18,560 nt of DNA from JBBDYH01 sp040901795 (GTDB taxonomy: Bacteria > Planctomycetota > Planctomycetia > Pirellulales > JALHPA01). The notes under the pieces were generated by a model. The model was not told where the DNA came from. It did no database searches and saw nothing but the letters and a program-made list of their open reading frames with translations. Positions 1 to 8,194 of the stretch are shown in pieces (within the stretch, counting starts at the first letter, position 1; every line of letters begins with the position of its first letter). A program made the translations under genes and the position numbers. The stretch is taken from contig JBBDYH010000111.1 of the NCBI GenBank assembly GCA_040901795.1, positions 1 to 18,560 of the forward strand, given 5' to 3'.

Positions 1-232
1 TTGCCGCGTAAAATCTTCGCGGCGCACAAAGAAATCAAACGTTTGCAGTGCGGATTACCCAAATAACACTGTAATCGGCAAAGCGCAAGTATCAGTGATA
101 TCAGCGTCGTCCGCGGTTCAACAAACTGCACGCATCGGACTCTTGATTTGCTTGAACGTTCGAGCAGCGAGCTACTTAGTGACACGCTTGGCCTTATCGA
201 ACCATCGCCGTCGGGTTCCGTTTAATGAACCG
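1..232. other. Non-coding left edge
   Basis: I see no supportable gene here. The only frames are short and are shadows or continuations of the antisense of the neighbouring repair gene. A small inverted repeat, gccgcg at 3-8 and cgcggc at 18-23 with a 9-nt spacer, lies at the very edge. It has no T-run, so I do not call it a terminator. Confidence 0.5.
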
Positions 233-943
233 TCAGCACTTCGCCGTCTTCCGTTTTTTTCCAATCGTACCGCGCTGTTGCACTTTGCCAATGTAGTCCG
301 GCGCGAACGGGACCTGGCAGTTGTTATTCCCCAAGTCCGCGGTGACCGGCCCGATTTCCTCACCGATTTGGATGGCCAACTCGGTCAACGGTTTCACGTA
401 GCTTCCGACCGAGATCACAAAGGCGTTCATCTGGTACCGCACTAAGTCGGGCGCTTGATGAATGGTCTTCTGCACGCGCTTCAGGAGCCGCTTCAACTCG
501 GCGAGGTCAAGCTCTTCGTCGTCCTTGATCGACACTAGGGAGGCGAGCGTCACCCAACCGGCCGAGGCCACGAGGGGTTTCGGCGATTCGATCCATTCGA
601 GGGCCAACTCGTGCCCATGCGAACTCCCGGCCGCAACCCAGGGCACCGTGGCGCCCGGCAGCGACCCGGCATAGGCCTTGTCCACCCAGCGTTGCAAATC
701 CTTCTTCGTCATCCGCGCATCGTCGGCAATCAACCCGGCGAGATACATCGCGTCGTAATTGCCCGTGTCGTAAAGATCGAGGGCGAGTTGGTAGTCTTTC
801 TTGATGCGCTTCTCGAACTTCTTCAGCTCGCCAATGGACACGCCAAAGCACGGCTCTTTAACGCCGTAGTTCTTGAAGAGCAACTTCTTGTAGCTCTCTT
901 TGCCGAGCGGCTTCAATTCTTTCAGAATTTGTTCGGCGGTCAT
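233..943 (-). CDS. DNA alkylation repair protein, AlkD-like HEAT-repeat family
   Basis: The 236-residue protein resembles the DNA alkylation repair (AlkD-like, PF08713) family, cytoplasmic all-helical HEAT-like proteins that recognise or excise alkylated purines. Seen in the sequence: an N-terminal MTAEQILKELKPLG segment, the YGVKEPCFGVSIGELK stretch (about residues 26-41) typical of the first repeats, a run of amphipathic helices, and a basic tail ending GKKRKTAKC, as many intact relatives do. Full length is therefore likely. The ATG at 943 is preceded by a GGAG about 7-9 nt upstream. The gene lies 33 bp downstream of the DUF5615 gene on the same strand, so it may be read from the same transcript. 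I could not map the catalytic Trp/Asp/Arg set of characterised AlkD with confidence, so glycosylase activity is inferred from family only. Confidence 0.82.
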   Translation of the reverse strand: MTAEQILKELKPLGKESYKKLLFKNYGVKEPCFGVSIGELKKFEKRIKKDYQLALDLYDTGNYDAMYLAGLIADDARMTKKDLQRWVDKAYAGSLPGATVPWVAAGSSHGHELALEWIESPKPLVASAGWVTLASLVSIKDDEELDLAELKRLLKRVQKTIHQAPDLVRYQMNAFVISVGSYVKPLTELAIQIGEEIGPVTADLGNNNCQVPFAPDYIGKVQQRGTIGKKRKTAKC

Positions 944-976
944 AATGAGTCTCCGCCCAGATAAGGCGCACGGATT

Positions 977-1339
977 TCAACGCCACAAATTCAACACGTT
1001 AAACTCGTTCTCAATAGGCGCGCCGGCTGCCAGAAGCCTGGTGATCGCGTGGACGACTCCACGCGGCGTCATGTCACGCCGCGGGTTGTTGTCCTTTCGG
1101 ACGATGAGGATGCCAGGGTGGCGGCCACCGGCCTCGAGAATTAGATTGTGAAGGTTTTCGAAATCACGGAAGTTATGGGTAAGTAGAATGCGAGCCTCGT
1201 GGATTGCCTGTCTGAGGTGGATGGCATCGTCTGCGCCCCGGAGTGCAGCATCGGCTGGTATTTCAGTGTCGTGGCCGGCTTCCCGAAGCAGGCGAACGAG
1301 AAGCGCTTTAACCGAGTCGTCGTCAAGATACAGCCTCAT
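977..1339 (-). CDS. DUF5615 PIN-like protein (probable toxin-type partner)
   Basis: This 120-residue protein matches the DUF5615 family, small proteins with a PIN-like nuclease fold usually found beside DUF433 genes. Visible family features are an N-terminal strand with acidic cluster LYLDDDS (D6-D8), the AGHDTE segment (residues 21-26), acidic D37-D38, a central ILLTHNFRDF block (residues 51-60) where PIN-like proteins carry their third acidic site, and the GGRHPGILIVRKDNNPRRD stretch seen in a well-populated subgroup. Its ATG overlaps the stop of the upstream DUF433 gene by 4 bases (ATGA), so the two are translationally coupled. RNase toxicity is inferred from fold and gene pairing; it is not shown for this protein. 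Confidence 0.8.
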   Translation of the reverse strand: MRLYLDDDSVKALLVRLLREAGHDTEIPADAALRGADDAIHLRQAIHEARILLTHNFRDFENLHNLILEAGGRHPGILIVRKDNNPRRDMTPRGVVHAITRLLAAGAPIENEFNVLNLWR

Positions 1340-1692
1340 GAGGCGCGGTCAATTTGGGCCATCTCTTGCGGGCTAAGAGATCTTGGCGCGGGATGCGACG
1401 TATAACCCGGATCGTTCATGCCCAACGCTTCCATCAGCGCTTCTTCGCGGGCAAAATCCTCGTGGATCTCCGGTGGATCGGTTTGGCAGTAAGCAATCGC
1501 CTCTCGGACCGCTTCGATTGGCAGGTCATAATCTTGGGCGACTTCTTCGAACGTCCGGGGCTCTTCCTCAGACATGTAGGAGCCATAAAGAGTCCGTGCG
1601 CGGATTCGCCTACCCTTGATGGAGAGCTGCTTGTACGACGATTTTGGATCGTGCTCCAGATATTGCCACTGCGTCGATGATTTTGTACTCAT
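1336..1692 (-). CDS. DUF433 family antitoxin-like protein
   Basis: The 118-residue protein carries a DUF433-type winged-helix region: RIRARTLYGSYMSEEEP (residues 29-45), then TFEEVAQDYDLPIEAVREAIAYC (residues 47-69), the helix-turn-helix core of the family. The N-terminal YLEHDPKSSYKQLSIKGRRI part matches a common DUF433 layout in cyanobacteria and planctomycetes. An acidic region follows (residues 72-90). DUF433 proteins are generally paired with DUF5615 genes and proposed as antitoxins or autorepressors. Here the stop overlaps the start of the DUF5615 gene. The start at 1692 is the only ATG that retains the whole conserved region. About 70 bp separate it from the end of the upstream sulfatase, and that gap has a TACAAT -10-like hexamer on the minus strand but no good -35. 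Confidence 0.8.
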   Translation of the reverse strand: MSTKSSTQWQYLEHDPKSSYKQLSIKGRRIRARTLYGSYMSEEEPRTFEEVAQDYDLPIEAVREAIAYCQTDPPEIHEDFAREEALMEALGMNDPGYTSHPAPRSLSPQEMAQIDRAS

Positions 1693-1762
1693 CGTCAGAC
1701 CTGTCGGGGCGTTGCGTTTGGCGGGTATTAGTATTGTATTCTATCTCACTGCTATTGGAGAT

Positions 1763-3199
1763 TTATCCGTTTTCCTTGGCGGCGCGTTTTGCGGCGGCCT
1801 TGCGGCCGCGAGCGCCGCCGCCCCACCGCGGTGGGACGTTTTTCTCGTTCCAGTTGTCCCAGGCGGCCTGAAGTTCTTTAACGAGGTCCGGTTTTAAAGC
1901 TGCGAGATCCACGTGCTCGGTGCTGTCAGCGGCGAGGTTATAGAGCCTCGCGGATGATAGGAGCGGGGCGCGGTCCTTTTTGGCGGGCTGTTGTGCGGCG
2001 ACCAGGCCTGCGTCGGCGGTGGTGTCGTAGCGGACGAGCTTCCAGTCGCCGCGGCGGATCGCCATTTGCTGACCGAGGCGCCAGTAGAGGGCTTCGTGCG
2101 GCGGCGACTCCATTTCGCCGCGGAGATGGGGCAGGAGATCGACACCGTCCGTCACAGAGCTGGCCTGGGCTTTTACACCGGCGGCCGCCAACGATGTCGG
2201 GACAATATCGAGTTGGATCACCGGCTGGTGATAGACCTTGCCCGCCGGCAGCTTACTCTTCCACTGCACAAAGAACGGCACGCGGATCCCGCCTTCCAGC
2301 GTGGTGCGCTTCGAGCCGCGGAAGGGCACGTTGTCTGAACTGTTGAGCGACGTGCCACGCATCGTCGGTCCGCCGTTGTCGGAGAAGAAGAAGATCAGCG
2401 TTTTCTCTTCGAGGCGGTGGGCGCGGAGCCGATCGAGCGTTTGCCCGACCGCGTCGTCCATCGACGAGAGCATTGCGGCGTACGTGCGCCGCCGCAGGTC
2501 GTTGATGTGGGCGAACTTCTGCAGGCCGGCGTCGGTGGCATGCATTGGGGTGTGGACGGCATTGAACGAGAGGAATAAAAAGAATGGCCGATCCTTGTGG
2601 CGCTCGATAAACGACGCGGCTTCCCGGCCGAACGCGTCGGTCAGGTATTCGCGCTCGGAGACGACTTCGCTGTTGCGATAAATTGGCGCGCCTTGGCCGG
2701 CGAAATACGGATGTGCCCCGCCGAGAAAGCCGAAGAATTCGTCAAAGCCGCGGCGGTTGGGATGAAATTGTTCGGCGTTCCCGAGATGCCATTTGCCGAC
2801 AAGCCCGGTGACGTAGCCCTCTTGTTTGAGATGATCGGCGATGGTCCGCTCCGACACGGGCAGTCCAATTTCGCCGGCTCGCGGTCCCATGCCGGGGTTG
2901 AACTCGTGGCCAAATCGCTGCTGGTACCGCCCGGTGAGCAAACCCGCACGCGTGGGACTGCAATAAGGGCCGCTGACATAGCCGCTGGTGCAGCGGACAC
3001 CCGCCTTGGCGATGGAGTCGATGTGCGGCGTGGGGATGTTCTTGCAGCCGTGGGCGCCGAGATCGGCGTAGCCCATGTCGTCGGCGAGGATGACAAGAAT
3101 GTTGGGTTTGGGGATGTTGGGTTTTGGTTCTTCAGCGCGGGCGTGAAACGCTGCAACGGGCGCCGTAAGAAAGGCAAGGAAGGCGAGCAGGCGTGGCAT
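1763..3199 (-). CDS. Exported sulfatase with CSPTR active site (arylsulfatase A/GALNS-like)
   Basis: A 478-residue sulfatase. It hydrolyses sulfate esters with a formylglycine nucleophile made from Cys80 in CSPTRAGLLTGRY. The metal-binding aspartates are in LADDMGYADLG (D40-D41). KWHLG, HTPMH and FFFSDNGGP (the second Asp-Asn metal pair) are all present, so the core looks complete. Residues 1-22 form a hydrophobic signal peptide ending near AFHARAEE, so the product is exported. The start was chosen at 3199, although the frame stays open to a TTG at 3313, because this ATG follows a GGAGG by 7 nt and begins the signal peptide. The last 20 or so residues form an Arg/Lys/Ala-rich tail after the sulfatase fold, which is unusual. 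It is third in a run of three sulfatase genes. The natural substrate cannot be read from the sequence. Confidence 0.9.
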   Translation of the reverse strand: MPRLLAFLAFLTAPVAAFHARAEEPKPNIPKPNILVILADDMGYADLGAHGCKNIPTPHIDSIAKAGVRCTSGYVSGPYCSPTRAGLLTGRYQQRFGHEFNPGMGPRAGEIGLPVSERTIADHLKQEGYVTGLVGKWHLGNAEQFHPNRRGFDEFFGFLGGAHPYFAGQGAPIYRNSEVVSEREYLTDAFGREAASFIERHKDRPFFLFLSFNAVHTPMHATDAGLQKFAHINDLRRRTYAAMLSSMDDAVGQTLDRLRAHRLEEKTLIFFFSDNGGPTMRGTSLNSSDNVPFRGSKRTTLEGGIRVPFFVQWKSKLPAGKVYHQPVIQLDIVPTSLAAAGVKAQASSVTDGVDLLPHLRGEMESPPHEALYWRLGQQMAIRRGDWKLVRYDTTADAGLVAAQQPAKKDRAPLLSSARLYNLAADSTEHVDLAALKPDLVKELQAAWDNWNEKNVPPRWGGGARGRKAAAKRAAKENG

Positions 3200-3204
3200 G
3201 CGGA
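3200..3204 (-). promoter_or_regulatory. Region just upstream of the CSPTR sulfatase start (RBS context)
   Basis: On the minus strand a GGAGG (plus-strand cctcc at about 3207-3211) precedes the ATG at 3199 by 7 nt. The interval given is the spacer side of this site. It is a good Shine-Dalgarno match in a window where most starts lack one, and it decides the start in favour of 3199 over the upstream TTG at 3313. Confidence 0.6.
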
Positions 3205-3270
3205 TGCCTCCATGAGTTTGAGGCTTGTAGATGGGAGTCCAGCGAACAGTTATAGTGCTTGGGCGGTCGG

Positions 3271-3312
3271 AAATCCAAAGCGGTAACAAGTTACCGCACT
3301 CCATAGGAGTCA
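3271..3312. repeat. Twin-palindrome dispersed repeat between two sulfatase genes
   Basis: Two perfect inverted repeats sit side by side. gcggtaac-aa... forms the 18-bp palindrome gcggtaacaagttaccgc at 3280-3297 (8-bp arms, 2-bp centre). actccataggagt at 3298-3310 has 5-bp arms around ata. The second palindrome runs into the stop codon of the upstream sulfatase gene (3310-3312). From memory, sequences of this kind recur between genes in planctomycetes and related genomes and give rise to spurious reading frames starting MECG. I cannot check copy number here. In RNA either arm could form a hairpin in the spacer between the two sulfatase cistrons. Confidence 0.6.
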
Positions 3313-4635
3313 AGGGAGTGATTCACGCCAGTTGAGCGCCGCGGTTTTCAAACGATCGACGACGTCCGGATGATCGGCAATCACGTTGATCGATTCGTTG
3401 GGATCTCGCGGCAGATCGTAAAGCTCCGCGTCATTTCCGTCGCGGTTGATCAATAGCTTCCAGTTCTTGTCGCGAACCGCCACATTTGGTGAGCGATCAT
3501 TCCTGGCGGGCGGGTACCGGAAGAACTTGTCATTGCGGCCGTACTCCCAGAACATTGGTTTTGACCGCTGCGGAGCCTCTCCAAGCAGAGCGCTGGACAG
3601 ATCTTCGCCGTCCGATGTGTAATCGTGAGGCAATGCCGCGCCGCACAGTTTGCATATCGTCGGAAATAGGTCCACCCCGGACAGCACCGTGGTGTCGTTG
3701 GTGCGGCCCGCGGGCACAATGGCCGGGCCCCAGGCGATAAACGGGACGCGAATTCCGCCCTCGTACAGACTCAGCTTGCTGCCGCGCAGGCCGACCGTGC
3801 GCGCTCGATCGAACGCGGGCAGCGGGCCGTTGTCGCTGACAAAGATGACCAGCGTCTTTCGATCCGCCTCAAGCCGCCGTACGCCCTCGAGCAACCGGCC
3901 CACCTGCCGGTCGACTTCCGTCATCACACGACGAACGTTCTGGGGCGTGTTGCCTTTCTCGTTCTCAGCAGGGACCCACGGAGTATGGGGATCGTCGAGC
4001 CAAACGTTGATGAAGCATGGATGGTCTTTGTGCCGCTCAAGAAAATCGAGCGTCTTATCGATGAAGAACGCGGTGCGGTTCCAGCGCTTGACTTTGTCGT
4101 CGGGGGACCAGATCCAGTCGCGTGCGGTGATGTCCGGGTGAGGTTGCGGGCTCTCCCACGTGCCGGCGTGCTCATCGTATCCGTACGCTGCGAATGGCGG
4201 TGCGTCGGCCACATCGCGGCCGCCGCCCAAATGCCACTTGCCAAAGTGCGCGGTGGCGTAGCCGGCGGTCTTGAGCGCGCGGGGGAGCGACGGCGCCTGT
4301 GCGTCAAGGTAGTCCGCTTGCTCGCAACCCGCGTTTCCCGCGCGCGTTTGCAAGAAGCTGGTGATCTTCCATCGGCCGGGATATTGGCCGGTGATCATGC
4401 CGCACCGCGAAGGGGAACAAATCGGCGACGCGGCGTAGTACTGCGTGAAGCGCGTGCCCTCGCGGGCCATGCGATCGATATTTGGCGTTTCGGCGAGCTT
4501 GCCGCCATAACACGAGAAGTCGCCTGGCCCCAGATCGTCTGCCAGAATCAGCACCACGTTCGGCTGAGATTCGGCTGCCGTGCCGACGTTCGTCACGAGA
4601 AGCGCGGCGACGGCAAAGGGAAGCAATCGCGTCAT
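3310..4635 (-). CDS. Exported sulfatase with CSPSR active site
   Basis: A 441-residue sulfatase. Formylglycine would form at Cys73 in PICSPSRCGMITGQYPGRW. Metal ligands are at D33-D34 in LADDLGPGDF, and KWHLGGG, HTPW and VSDNGPLP are all visible, so the catalytic set is intact. Residues 1-21 (MTRLLPFAVAALLVTNVGTA) are a signal peptide. The start was placed at 4635 because its ATG overlaps the stop of the upstream sulfatase as ATGA. The frame is open further upstream to 4818, but that part lies antisense-free inside the neighbour and lacks a signal peptide. The C-terminal ELYDLPRDPNE block is the usual end of the alkaline-phosphatase-like fold. It should be translationally coupled to the gene before it. 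The substrate is unknown; a sulfated glycan is a reasonable guess for a planctomycete. Confidence 0.9.
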   Translation of the reverse strand: MTRLLPFAVAALLVTNVGTAAESQPNVVLILADDLGPGDFSCYGGKLAETPNIDRMAREGTRFTQYYAASPICSPSRCGMITGQYPGRWKITSFLQTRAGNAGCEQADYLDAQAPSLPRALKTAGYATAHFGKWHLGGGRDVADAPPFAAYGYDEHAGTWESPQPHPDITARDWIWSPDDKVKRWNRTAFFIDKTLDFLERHKDHPCFINVWLDDPHTPWVPAENEKGNTPQNVRRVMTEVDRQVGRLLEGVRRLEADRKTLVIFVSDNGPLPAFDRARTVGLRGSKLSLYEGGIRVPFIAWGPAIVPAGRTNDTTVLSGVDLFPTICKLCGAALPHDYTSDGEDLSSALLGEAPQRSKPMFWEYGRNDKFFRYPPARNDRSPNVAVRDKNWKLLINRDGNDAELYDLPRDPNESINVIADHPDVVDRLKTAALNWRESLP

Positions 4636-6320
4636 TTCTGACCTCGCTTGCGCGGTGGATAGGGGAGCACGCCGGCGCGCTTCGCCCAGGCGTCCCACGT
4701 GGCGGACATTTCGCGGACTTTGTCGGGCATGCCCGCGGCAAGGTCGTTCAGCTCCGTCCGGTCGGACTGGAGGTTGTACAGCTCCCAAGGTTGTTTGTTT
4801 TTGGCGACTAACTTCCAATCGTCAACTCGGACTGCGCGGTTGCCTTCGTGTTCCCAGAATAATGCATCGCGGTCGAGCGGTTGGCCTGTGAAGACAGGAA
4901 CGAGACTGCGGCCCTCCAGCGATGGGGCGTCGGCCAGGTATTTCGCGCCGGATAGCTCGACACATGTCGCCATGATGTCGATCAGGTGCCCCGGCTCGCG
5001 GCGCAGCTCACCTCGTGCCTCGATGCCGGCCGGCCAGTTGGCAATGAGCGGCGTACTGATGCCGCCCTCGTGGACCCAGTGCTTGTATTCGCGAAAGGGC
5101 GTGTTCGACACGTTTGCCCAGCCGCGGCCATAGGCGACGTAGGTGTCGGCCGGGCCGGGGAACACCTTGTTGCCCATCCGAACGGGGTAGCCGTCTCGCG
5201 TCTGAGCCGGAACACTGCCGGCGGCGGCGAAGTCGGTGGGCTTCATCGGCGGAAGCGTCGGCTCATCAGGACGCACGATGTTCGGATGATTCTTTTGCGG
5301 GACGCGGCCCATGTTTTCGGCGCAGCCGCCGTTGTCCTGCAGGAAGAGGATCAGCGTGTTATCGAACTGGTTGGTCCGCTTGAGCTCGGCGATGAGCTTG
5401 CCGATGCCCTGGTCCATCCGATCGACCATCGCCGCATAAATCTCCATGCCGGCGGCTTCCCATTCTTTGTCGGCGACCGTGTCCCAGTCTTGCGCCGTAG
5501 GTGTCATGGGCTGACTTGAATCAATCAGCCGCAGGCTGACGGCTTTTTTGAAGCGAGCCTGGCGGACGGGCTCATATCCGGCATCGTATTTTCCGTCATA
5601 CTTGGCGATGTCCTCCGGCAGGGCATGCATCGGCCAGTGGGCCGCAGTGTAGGCGACGTAGAGGAAGAACGGCTTGTCGCCGTGCTCCTTCTCGTGTTCG
5701 GCAACGAATCTCACGGCGTGATCGGATATGGCATCGGTGTAGTAGAAGGTCTGAGGCTGGTATTGCGGATCGGCATAGGGCGAGATCATGGTGTTGTCGC
5801 GGACCAGCGACGACGGATCGTAGTAGCTGCCGCCGCCATGGATCGTTCCATAGAACCGGTCGAAGCCGCGGGCGAGCGGCCAACTGTGCTTGGGGCCGTT
5901 GGCCGCGGCGAATCGTGTGATGTGCCATTTGCCCACGGCGTAGCTGCGGTATCCGGCGGGCTTGAGCACTTCGGGGATCGTGCGGCAGCGCATGTTGAGG
6001 TCGCCACGGTAGCCGTCGAAACCGAGATCGGCCATCATGTGTCCGACGCCGGCCTGGTGCGGGTACAAGCCAGTGAGCAGGCTGGCGCGCGTCGGGCAGC
6101 AGCGGGCGGTGTTATAGAACTGTGTAAAGCGCAGTCCGCCGGCGGCGAGGGCGTCGAGGTTGGGTGTCTGTATCTCACCGCCGTAGCAGCCCAAGTCGGA
6201 AAACCCCATGTCGTCGGCAAGGATGACGACAATGTTGGGCCGAGCGGGTTCGGCGGCGGTGGCGTCGAAGGCCGCGAACTTTGCCATTAGCAATGCGAGA
6301 AGGATGAGCGGACGTGGCAT
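4632..6320 (-). CDS. Exported arylsulfatase with CCPTR active site
   Basis: This is a 562-residue arylsulfatase, longer than the two sulfatases that follow it. The active-site motif is CCPTRASLLTG, with the first Cys (C74) as formylglycine site; metal ligands lie in LADDMGFSDLG (D36-D37). GKWHI, the MYAAMVDRMDQGIG-type helix (here EIYAAMVDRMDQG) and FLQDNGGC are characteristic of the AtsA-like branch. In this branch an insertion with DWDTVADKEWEAAGMEIY precedes the second half of the fold. Residues 1-23 form a signal peptide. ATG 6320 was preferred over an upstream TTG (6374) because it starts the signal peptide, although no strong Shine-Dalgarno is visible. It is first of the three-sulfatase run and 154 bp downstream of the permease gene. 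The preference for aryl or alkyl sulfates is not decidable. Confidence 0.9.
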   Translation of the reverse strand: MPRPLILLALLMAKFAAFDATAAEPARPNIVVILADDMGFSDLGCYGGEIQTPNLDALAAGGLRFTQFYNTARCCPTRASLLTGLYPHQAGVGHMMADLGFDGYRGDLNMRCRTIPEVLKPAGYRSYAVGKWHITRFAAANGPKHSWPLARGFDRFYGTIHGGGSYYDPSSLVRDNTMISPYADPQYQPQTFYYTDAISDHAVRFVAEHEKEHGDKPFFLYVAYTAAHWPMHALPEDIAKYDGKYDAGYEPVRQARFKKAVSLRLIDSSQPMTPTAQDWDTVADKEWEAAGMEIYAAMVDRMDQGIGKLIAELKRTNQFDNTLILFLQDNGGCAENMGRVPQKNHPNIVRPDEPTLPPMKPTDFAAAGSVPAQTRDGYPVRMGNKVFPGPADTYVAYGRGWANVSNTPFREYKHWVHEGGISTPLIANWPAGIEARGELRREPGHLIDIMATCVELSGAKYLADAPSLEGRSLVPVFTGQPLDRDALFWEHEGNRAVRVDDWKLVAKNKQPWELYNLQSDRTELNDLAAGMPDKVREMSATWDAWAKRAGVLPYPPRKRGQK

Positions 6321-6474
6321 GGAATGCGTCGCGAGATTATGGGCTTGCAGACTGAACGGATTCTCCAAGTTCAAACTTTACCGCGCTTCAGAGCGGATTG
6401 AAATCGAAAGCGATGATAAGTTAGAGGGCCAACGGCCGCTGTGGCTCAGCCGCCAGCCACCCCGCCGCCACGTA

Positions 6475-7824
6475 TTAGCGTCTGGTTTTTCCGCGGTCCA
6501 GGCGGTGTTTCACAAGGACGTTGACGCCGTAGAGGACGGCACCCAGCGCCAACAGGGCCGCGGCGCGCAGCCAGATGTGGGCGTCCTGCTGGGCGAGCAA
6601 GCCCGCGCAGACGAGTATGCCCAGAAGGGGAAACGCCATGGGCGCGCGGAAGTGGTCGTGCTCGACCTTGTCCCGGCGGAGCACCAGCACTGAGATATTG
6701 ACGACGATGAAGGCCAAGAGCAGCAGCACGACGGTCGTGCGCGCAAGCTGGCCGACATCGCCGGTGGCGATCAGGCCCATCGCCACCAGCGTGGTAAAGA
6801 GGATCGCCACCCAAGGCGTCCGCCGCCGTGGATGCACTTTGGCGAGGAACGAGGGCATTATGCCCTCGGCGCTCATGCCGTAGATCAAGCGCGACGCCAT
6901 GATCATGTTGATCAGCGCGCTATTGGCGAGCGCGAACAGCGCGATCAGCGCGAACAACCTCTCAGGAACGCGGATCGGCCCCTCCTTCACGACTTCGAGC
7001 AACGGGCCGCTCGATTGCGCCAGTTGGGCGGTGGGAACCACCGTCGACGCCGATAGCGTGACCAGCAGATAGATCAGACCCACCAGCGCGATGCCGCCGA
7101 AGAGTGCCGGCGGAAAAGTGCGGCTGGGCTCGTGCGTCTCCTCGGCCACGTTGACCGAATCCTCAAAGCCGATCAGGGCGTAGAACGCAAGGCCGGCGCC
7201 CGCCAGCATGGCCCAAGGGACGCTGATGCCCTCTTTGAACTGGAGCGCTCGGGCCGGTTCGCCCATCCCCGCGGCAAGAGTCGCGACGCCAATCGCCACG
7301 ATCAGCAACAGGCCCGCCAGTTCGATCAGCGTGAAGACCGCGTTGACCATCACCGACTCGGTGATGCCGCGGTGGTTGATCCAGGCCAGAATCAGGATGA
7401 ATAGCATCGCCACGAGCACGGTGGGCGGATCGAAGAACGCGGCCAGGTAGTCGCCGGCAAACGCGATCGCCAGCGCCGAGGCCGACGTAATGCCCGACAT
7501 GACCACGGCAAAGGCCACGAGGAAACTGAGGAACGGCATCCGAAACGCGCGGTGGACGTAATAGGCGGCGCCTCCGGCCCGCGGGTACTTCGTCACGAGC
7601 TCGGCATAGGCGAACGCCGTGAACAAGGCCAGCGTCAGAGCGAGCAGGAACGCCGACCAGACGGCGCCGCCCGTAATCGCCGCCACTTGGCCGACCAGGG
7701 CATAGATTCCGCCGCCGACCATGTCGCCGACAATAAACAAAAGCAACAGCGCCGGGCTGATTCCCCGCTTCAGCGCCGTCGGCCCCGAGGGGGCTGCTGG
7801 AGTCTTGGCGTGGTCTTCCGACAT
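6475..7824 (-). CDS. APC superfamily amino-acid permease
   Basis: The 449-residue protein is a secondary transporter of the amino acid-polyamine-organocation superfamily, located in the inner membrane. About twelve hydrophobic segments are visible, starting near residues 24, 54, 97, 135, 162, 205, 242, 288, 337, 363, 397 and 417. The unwound TM1 motif GDMVGGGIYALVG (residues 33-45) and the TM6 signature FYALIGFEDSVNVAEE (residues 214-229) are the usual substrate- and ion-binding elements. ATG 7824 has an AAGG about 6 nt upstream. Length is normal for the family. The gene precedes the sulfatase run on the same strand, but with a 154-bp gap, so co-transcription is possible rather than obvious. 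Amino-acid specificity cannot be assigned. Confidence 0.88.
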   Translation of the reverse strand: MSEDHAKTPAAPSGPTALKRGISPALLLLFIVGDMVGGGIYALVGQVAAITGGAVWSAFLLALTLALFTAFAYAELVTKYPRAGGAAYYVHRAFRMPFLSFLVAFAVVMSGITSASALAIAFAGDYLAAFFDPPTVLVAMLFILILAWINHRGITESVMVNAVFTLIELAGLLLIVAIGVATLAAGMGEPARALQFKEGISVPWAMLAGAGLAFYALIGFEDSVNVAEETHEPSRTFPPALFGGIALVGLIYLLVTLSASTVVPTAQLAQSSGPLLEVVKEGPIRVPERLFALIALFALANSALINMIMASRLIYGMSAEGIMPSFLAKVHPRRRTPWVAILFTTLVAMGLIATGDVGQLARTTVVLLLLAFIVVNISVLVLRRDKVEHDHFRAPMAFPLLGILVCAGLLAQQDAHIWLRAAALLALGAVLYGVNVLVKHRLDRGKTRR

Positions 7825-7886
7825 GGAAACCTTGGAAAAGATGGCCCATTCTAATCGCTGGGTTCAGGGGCGTCCCATAGCAGCCA

Positions 7887-7907
7887 CCGCCCAGCTCGCC
7901 TGGGCGG
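7887..7907. repeat. Perfect 8-bp inverted repeat
   Basis: ccgcccag (7887-7894) and ctgggcgg (7900-7907) are perfect reverse complements around a 5-nt loop, ctcgc. The element lies 63 bp upstream of the permease start. No T-run follows on either strand, so it is not a standard intrinsic terminator. It may be an operator, an mRNA leader hairpin or a dispersed palindrome. Confidence 0.55.
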
Positions 7908-8194
7908 AGCAATGTGGAAACCAGCCGACGCCTCCGCCACGCCGCGTAATCGCTGAACAGAGGCAAGTCCCCCGTGGGAACGCACACCGCGATGCTCCGC
8001 GTCACTGGCCGCACGTCGGCCACGATGTACACTCACCGCGCAGGCGCCGGCCGCGCGTGGGTCTGGGAAGCAGCACTGAATTCCGCCGCCCACGTCGGCC
8101 CGCAATGCCGTGGGCGCTGCGCCGTTCGCCGGCCGCACGCTTTGACGGCGTCGCTCGCCTGCATCAACGCAAACCCATCGTGGACCAAGACTTA

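Noticed and set aside
3200..3313. 38-residue upstream extension of the CSPTR sulfatase
   Set aside because: It would start at TTG and translate the twin palindrome; the inner ATG has a GGAGG site and begins the signal peptide.
3985..4641. 218-codon plus-strand frame antisense to a sulfatase
   Set aside because: It results from high GC content opposite a real gene with an intact active site. The same reasoning removes plus-strand frames at 2597-3286, 5625-6290 and 16047-16871.
4636..4818. 61-residue upstream extension of the CSPSR sulfatase
   Set aside because: It lies inside the preceding sulfatase gene, has no signal-peptide character, and the ATGA overlap at 4632-4635 supports the later start.
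7163..8032. 289-codon minus-strand frame across the permease start
   Set aside because: It is a frame-shifted shadow of the permease; the permease frame has the membrane segments and motifs.
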